The notes beneath the pieces were generated by a model, which was not told where the DNA came from, searched no databases, and saw only the letters and a program-made list of their open reading frames with translations. The position numbers and the translations under genes are program-made. Positions 26,201 through 38,200 of a stretch of 64,000 nt of DNA are shown here, piece by piece. The stretch is from Acanthococcus lagerstroemiae. Its lineage: Eukaryota > Arthropoda > Insecta > Hemiptera > Eriococcidae. Where the stretch lies: the NCBI GenBank assembly GCA_031841125.1, contig CM063107.1, positions 26,058,499 through 26,122,498 of the forward strand. The letters are read 5' to 3'. Positions within the stretch are counted from its first letter, which is position 1. Each line of letters opens with the position of its first letter.

Positions 26201-29200
26201 AACCGGGTCATTACACCGGGTAACTTTTTATCCATTCCTAATATATAGTAGGCTATAGTAATATTTATTATTGTAAGCTGCATACGGGAAGAAACGGTAA
26301 ACGTAAAGGTGGCGGTGAAAACATAATATCAACGCACAATTCTCGACCGCACTTCTATCACTGAATTTGTATGAAGTTATATGTACTGAGACGAAAACAG
26401 ACGATCTTGCACAAGATGTAAAGTGAAACTCTTCTCTCTCGCTCGCTCCGTCGAGACGTGCAGAAGGGTTGGAGCCCTACGAACGGAACCGGCGCAAAGA
26501 ACAAGCCTTTGGGGAGGAGAAAGGTTAGGCGTGTCGACACAGTGAATCTCAATCAAAATTAAAAAAAAAAAAAATTACTGAAAAACTACTGGAACAAATC
26601 TGTTGATCAGTAGTGCAGTAGTATTTTCAGCGCTACTGAACACCAACTGACCTAGTAACTTATCATCTATCCATTGCTCATGACTGAGCGCTCGGTGACC
26701 CGCTTCCAACCGCATCCAACAGATGTCTAGTTTAGTCGTTTCCTCCATTTGGTCCGTCCTTCTCTTTAGTGACCTCCACCTCAACCATTTCCCTTCAAGT
26801 TTTCCTTGTACCACCAACTTCTCCAGGTTATCGCCATGCCTCCTGGTGATATGACTGAAGAATTGCAATATCCGGCGGTAACAGGTGGATGAGAGACGCG
26901 TTTGTGTGGTCAACTCTTGAATTATTGATGCGTTTGTCCTCTTGGCCGTCCAGGGAATTCTCAGCATCCGTCGGTAGACCCACATCTCCAGGGCGTTAAT
27001 CCGTCTTCTATCGTCGGCTGTTACTGTCCATGTCCCGCAGCCATACAGGAAGACCGGAAACACCAAGGTCTTTACTAGCTTAAGCTTTGTGCTTTTGTTT
27101 ACTCCTCGGTCCCTCCGTATTGACGTGAGCCTAACTGCGGCTTCGCATGCGAGGATAATTCTTCTTCGGATTTCACCTGAACTTCCGCCCCCAGTGTCCG
27201 CCATTGAATCGAGGTATACAAACCGGTCCACCGTGCCGATACCTTCCAGCGCGTCTGAGGGCGCGAGTTTGTTAGCGCAATCGACTGCCATTACATTTAT
27301 TTTCGTACTGTTAAGAGTGAAGCCATATTCGTTACTGTTTGCTTCAACCCGGTCCAGAAGCTGTTCCATCTCTTCTCTTTTAACGAGGCGTCAGGACTGG
27401 TGTCATCTGGAAAACGAAGGTTGCTGATGGAGTAACCTCTTGCTCGTATTCCGCCTTTCCATCCACCTAGGCTCTTCCGCATTGTATCTTCCCCGTAGAT
27501 ATTGAAGAGGATTGAAGATAAGATGCAACCTTGCCTGACACATTTTACTGTTTGAAAACTTGAGAAGTGTCCCTCTTGGAGTCGTACGACCGCACCGCTG
27601 TCTGCGTAGAGATTTCGGATAAGTACAACGAAGTGTTCGGGGACACGCATCTCTACAAGCACCCGCCACAGCTTACCCCAATAGACGTAATCGAATGCTT
27701 TATTATAATAGAGGAAGCACATTACCACCGGCACTTTTCTATGATTTGTCTGACGTTGTGGATCTGCTCCCTGGTGCCTCTCCCGCGGACAAACCAGCAT
27801 GTTCTTCTGGTATCTGGCAGTCGAGGTAGTATTGGAGCCTTTCATGGAGGACATTGAGCATAACTTTTCTGGCGTACAATATCAGGAATATGGTGCGGTA
27901 TTTCTCACATTTCTTGGTGCTTCCTTTCTTATGGATTGAGATAAACACAGACTCGGTCCAGTCATCTGGCCACATGCCCGTCTTCCCAATCTCATCACAC
28001 ATCCGTCTCATTATTGTGATGCCCGTCTCGCCAGTGGTCCTCAGCATCTCTGCGGTGATGTCGTCCGCACCCGGCGCCCTGTTATTTTGGAGTTCGTTGA
28101 TTGCCTTCCTCACTTCTTCTCGTAAGATTGGCGGTTCTTATTGTGTGGGGATTGGCGCTCTCTCAAGTCTAGCCTCTAGGCTGATGTACAGATGTTGGCA
28201 GTACCGTTTCCATCTATCCCGTTTATCTTCGTTGAAAGTGAATAGATTGGCATCTTCATCTCCAATTGCCCACAGTCTTGGCTTGAAGGCTCTTGTAATT
28301 CTCCGAATTTTCCTAAACATTGACGCCGTCTCGTCTTGTTCCCCATGTCGTTCTATTTGCTCACAGATTCCCTCCAGGAAGGTGTTCTTGTCCCTCCTAC
28401 ATTCTCTTCGAATCAGTGTTGAAAATTGCCGATCCGCCAGAGTCTTCTGTTTTCCTTGGGACTTGAAGTGTCTTCTCTTCTCCACCAGGTCGATTGTTTC
28501 TCGGGAGAGCCAAGATGTTCTTCGTTTTGTCTTTTTCCTTTTGCTTATCACTTCCTGGACCGTATCCTGTGACTGTCCAACTCTCTGTATCCGGTAGTTT
28601 GCTTTCAATGAGTGTTTGGGAAGTGCGTAATTCTCCTTCATCTTCAAGTCGGATTGGCCTGTCTCGGCGTCGGACTGCTTTTACCAACTTCAGCTTCAGC
28701 TCCAAACAGAGCAGTTGAGCAGCTGGTGATCGGTGTTGCAGTCTGTCCCCGAATGCCTTTTGATGTTTTTGACCGCTGATTTCCATCTTCCTCCTACAAG
28801 AACGTAGTCGGTCTGATTCTGATGTTGGCCGTCCGGTGAAGTCCACATATACAGTCTTCTTGGATGTTTGAAGAAAATGTTGATGATAATCAGGTTGTTA
28901 TCTTGGCAGAATTCGATTAACTTTTCTCCGCACTCATTTCTTTCGCCTAGTCCAAAGCGGCCGACCGCTCTGCCTGGCGTTTCTTCACATCCTACATTGT
29001 CATTGAAGTCTTCAGTCGTTAGTATAAGGTTGCCACGTGGCAAGGCGTGTATTTCTGGTCCTCTTCATTGGCCTTTGATGTTGGGGCGTAAGCCTGGATT
29101 ATGTTAAGACAGGGGTCAGTGTTCCGTAGTGTGACCATGATTAGATCGTTAATTGGTTTGAAATTCGTCGCAACGCTCCTGCACGAGTCGGAGTCGCTTC

Positions 29201-32200
29201 CAGAGTCGAAGAGGGTGTTTCCAGATGAGGTATGAAAATGGCCTGTGTTTTTCAAATGAGTCTCCGCTAAGCCTAGGATGGTAATTTTGCATCTGTTTTG
29301 TTCTCGCTTGATAATCTGCAGCTTTCCCGCAAAGCCGAGTCCCCGGATGTTCCATGTTCCTACTAGGCGCGTCAAGTTCGCAATTGGGATAACTTTTTCA
29401 TTTGCAGTTGCTCCCCTTGGAGATCCGAGCGGGGAGCTATTTAGGCCTACAGAACATATAACGGCAAATGAAATCATGGCGGGTTTTCTTGGGATGAATA
29501 CTTGCAGTGATTTCCCGTTGCGTACGTTGAAGTGAACATTGTTTGTACCAATGTCTTTGCATCCTGTAAATCTATAAGCGTGTGATATTATTCAGACAAA
29601 TCAATCATAGGACGTGCTATGTATGTCGTATGCGTAATTATTATCAAGCGAACAGAGAATCTACTAGCGTGAATATTACGTTGTTTTCATTCCTTTAGAA
29701 GTGGATAATTGTTCGCTAATCATTTAATAGAGTCGGCTAGGGGTAGTGTTGGTGTTTCATCTGTTGATCAATTGCCCTTCAGAAATTAGAGATCGGATGA
29801 AATCTTGAAGTGCGAATGATGTGGAGTCTGCAGCTTCGCAGTCTGAAGCCTTTTGAATTTATCATGTGCTGTTAGTGTGTGTGTAGTGTCATCCCAATTA
29901 CCTGTCATCTATCAGCTCGTATATTCAGGAACAAAAGACCTTAAACATGATTACTAATAGGTCTTTTTCCTGATATCTTTTCCAACGACCACCATTAAGA
30001 GATGGCTAGTCTCTAGTTTTTGAGTAGAGAGCCGACCCTCTTCCTGCAGTTAGCTGCTTGTTTCTTCTGGCCTTGGTTTGCTGAGATCGAATAATCGCTT
30101 TGGTTGACAAAACCGAATCTCTCTGATTCTTTTGTTCCTTGGCTCAATTTGTTCATCTTGCACTGACCTTGACTATGGTGGCGTGTCCGCCTGGGAGAAC
30201 CCAATTTGGTAGAAACAAGTCTTCGTAAATTGTATCGTATACATATTTTCTACGTCATGCGTGTAAATTGCGAAAGAACGAGCTGAATTTTTTCATCTGG
30301 TAATGTAATTAAGATTTTCGCACCGTTTTGTTAATGACCTTGTGCTCGTTCTCAGTCTGATAGTAACGCGACTTTGTGGTTAACACCCAGTAAGAACTTC
30401 ATTTGGTTATTTGAGGAGAAAACAACAGCGCCGGTGTGGTGCACGAACAATGTGAAACTAACTTATCCGTGTCAGTTATTGGGTGAGGCAATATCATCAT
30501 TTATAGGTCTAGTCAACTGATCAGTCGTCATGTACGCATTTTATGAAACAATTTACTTACAGTTGTCACAATCTCATCAGAGACAGAGATGAAGTAGTAT
30601 TCCTGGGGGAGAGGATGCTCACGTTTTAAGAAAGGAAAAGTGATATTGAGGAGCGTTGCTTCTCTGGCTCCCAAGACCCTCGAACTCCGCTATTGGGTAC
30701 CGCACTTATTATACACCGCATTCATAGCTTTAATTTTGGCTTCTATGTTAGTAAGCTGTTTCTCCCGTTCGCACAGGGGGTTGAATGCTAACTTGAATCG
30801 ACCTAATTGAAGTATCAAAAAAATAATCGAGATGATATTTTTATCATTCGAATATTCGCGTCCGTCTGTGGTGAACCCGAATTCCAAGTACAGCCGGACG
30901 CGCTTCCTCTTCACTCACCCCTCACCTCCTCGTCTTGGTACGTGTGGAGACGCAGGAAGGTGGTGACGGCGTGATACTTGAAAGGGTAGTTTCTGGGGCC
31001 AGTGGTGCGGTGGCTGGGGAGCTACTTTAGCGTGCATGCATCGCAATACGCTTCATCAAGTGTGTAATCTCGAATATTGTATTACATCTTCATGTAGTTT
31101 CGTTAATTATCCTGAAAGCATAGCGACGAGGAGTCTTGGGGGATTTGTCCTTCCTCGGATCTATTGGAAGCCTCACCCCCAGAAATTTCGTGAACACATG
31201 GATGATGGAAGAGGTAGTGTCACGTTACATACGCCAAGTTTTGATTTTTCACAGCCCCGCTCCACTTGTGGATGGCTATTTGCGCTTATGCCCGACGTCG
31301 GTCTTGCCGAACTTGGGGCCCAAGGACTTTTTGCAAGAAAATGTGTTCACTTTTAAAATCTCAAAGCTCCCCGTGGAGATATTTTTCCCGTAATGCTTCG
31401 TATTAATGGTGGGAACCGGCAGGGAGTATTCGATGATTTAATGTTTTACGAACAAATTCTCAGAGATGTTGTGGTATTTGACAGGCTAACATTCGAGGAC
31501 TCAACGTTATATCAACATTTTCAACTAATCAAATACTAAATCTTACAATAACAGATTCTAGAAGATTAATCTTGTATATTAATATTTCTGAGTGAATTAG
31601 TCGGGCGAAATCTATTAAACCGGATCAATTTCGACGAGTCTTGACAAATCAGTCAGATGCCATATCCGTTGCCGAATATTCCTGGGCAGGATTAGTCGGG
31701 GTAGTTTGCCCTTGCTTTCCCCACGGTTTGTTGCGTTAGAGTTTGCCATCTCTGTGCCGGGATGTGTGCAGCCTCAGTTCACTTACTAGCTATGTATTTG
31801 CACAACGTTAAGTAAGCTGTCTACGACGTGCACACGACGGTCTCAATCTTTCAGATCTGGTAGTAACATGCCCTGTGATTGTAATGCCTTGTTCGTTTGA
31901 ACTGGCGGGGTTAGAGGACGCGTTATCTTTCACCTCGATTGTGACTGTAGTCGCTGTGTTCGCTAGGATGATAATGGAGGATATTCGAATATCACTAACT
32001 TTCCGGCATTGGTAGGACTCGAACCCGAGTTGCGAGGCGGGCATGTTAACGACTCGGACACATAGCGGCTCTTGACTAATACTAAATGCTGTATACTGTG
32101 TCCTGATAGAGAGTCAGAATGAGATGCAGAAAGGTGCAAGCGACGCCGAACAAATTTTAAATAAGTTTAAATAACTTCTGTGATTTACTAGTCTTAAATA

Positions 32201-35200
32201 CGCCCTTAGGAAATCCTTATCAATCGACAGACCTGAAGTTTTGAGACTAGAATTTGCACTATAATCGCTGTGTGACCAAGTGGTAACGTGCCCGCTTTTC
32301 AATCATCGAGTCTCAGGTTCGAGTCCCGCCAACACCAGAAAGCTAGTGATATTAGAATACATCTGACATCTCCTGGTTAACACAGCAACTACAGTATCAA
32401 TTGAGGTAGAAAACATAGCGCGTCCTGTAACCTCCACCAGTTCATACGAATGAGGCATTACAATCGCAGGGCATGTTACTACCAGATCAGAAAGGATAGG
32501 TACTGTGCGTGTGCTTATCGTGGACAGTTTACTCAGTGTTGTGAAACACGTGGCTAAACTCTGGTCCAGTTAAGAGTCATAACTGGCTACCCGCAATACA
32601 CATCGATATATCGGTATTTTAAAGTTGGAGGGGAAAGACGAGTTCAAGAACACGTTATCAGCGCCGTGAAAAAATTATGTTTCTTAACTGGACCAGACTT
32701 TAGTAAGCGAACTGCGATGGCTTTTTGGCACAGAGAATGAAACACAACCAAACCGTAGCGGAAGTAACAGCAGACTAGTTTGACTAACCTGCCCAAGAGA
32801 GTCGCACGTCAAAAACCGCGACCGGCGTCAGCGTCCGGCATCGAATATTGGCACCTGAAGAAGAAAATCATCACCGATCACCTCACTCCTTCCTTCGAGA
32901 TTTTTCCTAAAAAATGTAAAAAATTTCGTTAAGTTTCTGACCTCCCTCGAAAAATATCAAACAACAGTTGGCAACACTGGCCCGACGTTTAAAAGATCTG
33001 TTACAAGTCCTTAAGAAGTCTAAATGAGTTTAACGAATCTTAACCGATTCTGAATATTGAATAAGTCTGTTGATGATGAATCTTGACAATGGTGTCGGGA
33101 CGGGGGTACAGGAATGTTTTGTACCCCTATCAAAAAATTATTTTAGGGAGGGTTTATAAAATATAATTTGTGCCCCAAAAACATCAAAAACTATTCAGGA
33201 AGTTTGTAAAATAGTACTTACAGAGATTTCAGAGATGAGACTTGAAAATTTTTCGCTTGTCAACTCAACTTTCTTAAACAAGAAATTCTTACTTTTATTT
33301 TTGCTTGTCGGTGCAAACCCGACGACACTGAATCTTTGCAAAGTCTAAATCAGTGTTCCCAAGTTTCGACTGTGCCAGAATGATACTTAGAAGGCAATGG
33401 CGTGCATTCCAGGCAAGCAAGGTAAGCGTCGCTTACCCTGAAAATTTCCGAGAAAATAAGTTTTAATGTACACTATCAACTTCAACTTTTTACAAATAGA
33501 AGATAGTGAAACATTGAGCAAAACAGCGACCGTATTGACTCTTACAACGCTTACCCTTATACACTTGAGTATATAATAAATTCACAGGAGAGTGAGGAGA
33601 TAGTTGAGACGTATATTCGTATAAACCAGCGAGGTATGCGTCGGGATCTAACGCTTCTTTTCCATACTGCACGCACTACACGACTTGTGCTCCTCCTCCG
33701 TGTTAACTACCAACACAAAAACACACTAGCATGTTCTACGCGATGAAACCTGTGCGTTTGGTTGCGTTCCGGCGCTTTGAGTCAAGCTTGGCTCGGCTTG
33801 GCTACACACGAACGTTGAAGTTGAGTGTAAAACACGTCATTGATGTTTTTTTTGCTTACAAAATGTGTATTTGAAATTTTATTGAAGAGCCGTTTTTACG
33901 ACTTACTCTTAATGAACAATTAAACATTATTAATGGTTGCAAGCCGAAACCAGAAATATCATTTTTGAAAATTGAGCAAAAGAAAGATGGTTCGATTTTT
34001 ACTGGACATTTCCACATATTGCAATATGAAAACATTTCGTGGTTAATCAGTTGTGAAGGTGGTGGAAAACTGTTTTGTTCGCCATGTCAATTCAGGGACG
34101 TACCGATAGAGAGGGGCAACTCCCCCTCACCCCTGTAGGAATTTGTCGCTCAGCAGTTGGGAAAATTTATCATATTTCAGTCAGGCGGAGTTAGGAAAAT
34201 CCAACAAGTTGGTTATTTTTTTCTTTCTTTGATACTTGGGAATTGAGTAGAGAGGTTGGAAAAATCCAACAAGTCAAAGGTTTTTTTTTCTTGTTTTTTT
34301 TTTCTTCTTTACTTTGATGTTTGGGAATTCTGAGTTGAGTCAGTTGGAAAAATCCTACAAGTCGGAAGGTTTATTTTGTTTCCCCCCTCCGCTCCAGGAA
34401 AAACTCTTCGGTACGTTCCAGTGTCTATTATTCGTCACAGAAAAGAATAAATGCATATTTAATGACCCTACACAGGGATACGACAACTTGAACAATTTGA
34501 TCAATGCTGTTTTGTAGTAGCATTTTTCATACTTTTATTTTGATTTTTACTTCACCCTTACGCTTATCGCTTACCTCCTAGAAAAACTCACCGCACGCCA
34601 CTGTTAGAAGGGTTTGAACTGATCTTCAATTTCAACAGATTCTGGCTGAGCGTTAACGGTTCCGGCCATGGAGTCAGAATAATATTTGAATGATACCGAA
34701 TGAGTCAAATTGTGAGTTTGAATCAGTTTTTATGAGTCTGCACAGGCTCTCAGTGAGTCTTGATAATTTTCAACCAGTTGAATGAGTCTTTGAAGAGTCT
34801 GAAGGGAGACCAAACTGAACAAAATTTGAATGGACTCCATAAGTTCTTGGGGAGTGTGGATACGTTTTGCCAAGTCTTGTTTTGAACGTATAATAAATCG
34901 GAACTGAGTTCAATAGGCGTTCAAAGTCTGAAAGATGTATCATGATAGGAATGCTTCAAATAAGTCTTAACGAGCCTCAACTGCGTCTTATTAGATCTTG
35001 AAACCATCTAACCATCAGCCAGTTGGATGATCATTTTTATTTTGTTTTATTTTACAGCCATTTACATATAAACCGAATTTCGCGTATTTGTTACAAATTT
35101 AACGCGCCCATCTTCGGGCATAGGCCTCCCCTACTCGTTTCCACCGGTCCTTGACCCTCGCATCCCTCCCCCAGGCAATTCCGGCATGTTGCCTAATTTC

Positions 35201-38200
35201 GTCAACCCAGTAGATGGCAGGTCTCCCTACGTCCCTACCTTTCTTTTTCCATCCCTGGGTATCCAGTCCAGGACTTTCCTTTCACATCTTTTACCTTCCC
35301 CCCTGGCAACATGTCCAGCATAGTCAAATTTCAGTTTCTTCATTACATATCTACAGTCCCTAACCATTGATTTTGCCCTTACCCATTTATTAGACTCCGA
35401 TCATTGCGCTCTCCATTGCCAACCGAGTGCTGCTTAATTTTTTATTTTGATTTTCGGTTGTGGTCCAAGTTTGAGATCCATACAGGAGTACCGGTAAAAT
35501 GCATGACTCCCAAATCTTCTTTTTCATTTCAAGTGGTATTTTACTTTTGAAGACATTTTTTAATGTCCAAAAGCTTTTCCACGCTTGCGTTCTTCTTTTT
35601 ACAATTTATTTCTCTGACTTGTCTTTAAAAAAGATAATTTGTCCCATGTGTGTTGGGCTATCTTCGACTCTAATTTTGTTGCCGTCAATCACTATGTCTT
35701 GACTGAATTTTGTGTTGGATAATAATACCGGTTTATTCGTATTTATAGTTAATCTCACTTGGCCACATTGTAGGGTTAGTTCGTTTACCATAGTTTGCAT
35801 ACCATGGTTTCATACTGTATAATTTATTCTAAAGTTGAAATTTTCATTAAACATTAGTTCTAAGACCACCCTTCTCCCTCTTTCCCTTCTCATCTTCAGT
35901 AAAATTGGGATCCGAGACTGATGAACAGGTAGACCACCTGAAATAGAGAGAAAGGGTGGTGCTCAGTGAGGGGATAGAATCACAAAGGGATCAGGGGTTG
36001 TACCCCAACATTCAGTAGTCACCTTGAAAGCCTTGTATCATCTGCCTTAATATTTGAAAATTTTAGTCAGAACTAAAACTTGGTATGTTAGACGCGGGGT
36101 ATCTCCATATTCATTCATGGTTATTTTTTATTTTTTATTCCCCTTGTTTTTCTGTTATATTAGTCACACTCCTGAATCGGCCATTGAGCTGTGATTGAAG
36201 GACTTCTAGTTGAAATGAAAAATGTATTATCTCCGTAAGTGCAGGTAAACCATTTAAATTGGCGAAGCTCACGGGAGGCTAGCGAGTATCAAAGTAATGC
36301 AAAAAACTCTTTTGATCGTATAATTTATCAATTTTTTCGTTTGGGGGGGGGGCTGTCTGAGGACTTGAGGGTGCAAGCCTTTCTCCCTGTTTGCGACTGT
36401 GATATTCTCCCTATGACAGTCCTTTATGGAAAATAGGTAACATGATTTTTTTTTTAATGAATTTTGAATTATTGGAGCATTCGTTCCAAGATTCCCCTAT
36501 AACCTGACGCAGGCCCGATCGGGGTAATTCCGGGATGGTGGTGCGGTGTCCCGGTGCCAGTTTGGCGCGCGTGCACCGCCATACGCCTCACTATCGTCAT
36601 CAATTCGTTCAAAGATGTCACGAGTGATCGAGCTGTTGTTCGGCTTCCACCGTTACTTCAAATCGACTTGAGACTCCCAATAAGTAGGGTGGTTCACTCT
36701 TAGTAGCAGAGACTGTAGCGTCCTCGTGGATCGTAAAATTGACTCTATCGAAAGAATTCTTCGAGATTGTATTACTGTATAAGGAGATGCTTTTTGTTTC
36801 CTTTGATTCTTAGCTCCATTCCCGTAACTCGTGTCTTCAGTACCGTGATTGTCAAGACATCAGAGCAGTAGCAGATCCAAAGGCAACCAGTCGGGTCGAG
36901 CGCGATTTATCCTATGTTACTCAAGATAAAATTGTCTTTCTCCTTTTTACCTTATACAGGATGAGATTTCTTAGTCGCTGGCTCCTCCTAAGTGACACTG
37001 TTTGACACGTTCAAGATTACTCAACACAAGAGGGACGTACCGAAGAGTTTTTCTGTGGGAGGGGTGAAGTCCCCACTGATTCAATTCAAAATTCTCAAGT
37101 ATCAAAGCAAAAAAAAAAACGAAGAAAAAATTTTGAATTGTTGAATTTTTCCAACTCCCTCTGACCGGAATGGTGATTTTTCCCAACTGCTGAGAAAAAA
37201 ATTCCTACGGGGAAAGCTCTCCCTCCCCCTACCGGTACATCCCTGCTTGACACTCAGTCTAGCAAATCACACATTGTCTGAATGCCTCTACTACTTCAGA
37301 TACTCGGTTTTTTTGCCTTAGGCCCGCATGGTTACAATTTACCATCCGTGGTAACTGCTATGGTTGCCGCTCCCCTCCGCTGGAAGTATCACTTTGCGTC
37401 TTATGTTCGTACTATAATTCTCACCATCTCTATGAAGGTTGATTAAAATATTGGCATCTAACAAATTAATTTTATTTTCAGTTGAAACGTACCTGAGTCC
37501 AGTGGAAACACATTGTACGAATATAGATTATTTCATACCAGACACTGAGAATCGAACGAAAGACTTCAACGACTACGCTATGACCCGACTGCGTAAGTAC
37601 AGATATATATTTTATTTTAAGTTATACACTTACCTACAGGCGCATAGATACATCAAAATTTGAGGGGAGGTGAAATTTTTCAAATGCCGGATATGATGAA
37701 ATTCGTTGCAATGTTTTGAAAACCATAATTTTCTTATTTTTCGACCTACTTTATTTGCTGGGGGGGGGTAACCCCTAACCCCCCGGCATCTACGCGCCTG
37801 CCTACCTAGATGATTATGTATGATTCGTTGAGGTCCACCGAGTTCCATCGATAATTTGGTCACGTCAGCGAGTGTTCTACCACGCGCCTGACCGACTCAG
37901 AGCAGTAGCAGATCCAAAGGCGACCAGAGGGGCCGAGCGCAATTTATCCTACCTAAGAGTTTTCCTGGGGGGGGGGGATTGAAAGTCCGAACTGATTCAA
38001 CTCAAAATTCTGAAGTATTAAAGAAAGAAAAAAAAAAAAACCTTTGAATTGTTGAATTCATATTTTAATAAAGAAATGTTGCCAATCTCGGATCCCACGT
38101 CGAGAACCCCAGGATATCGTAAGGGCCTACTTTCTTAGTTTTTCCGCAATAACTTCTCAACCATAAGTCGCACTGCTGAAGTGTAAGAAGCAAAATTATT

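Larger units (their letters stand above)
26575..29480 (-). mobile_element. Nearly full-length but broken RTE-type LINE
   Basis: Minus-strand reading frames follow in the order expected for a LINE pol protein: AP-type endonuclease (29477-28700), linker (28647-28138), reverse transcriptase (28113-27297) and C-terminal region (27369-26575). The C-terminal motifs YGCGTWTV, RRMLRIPWTAKRTN and GHRALSHEQW resemble RTE/BovB-like elements. Several frameshifts separate the segments, so no intact protein is encoded. Few in-frame stops suggest a fairly recent copy. It lies in intron 1, antisense to the host gene. No A-rich tail is seen on the element strand beyond 26575. Confidence 0.88.
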
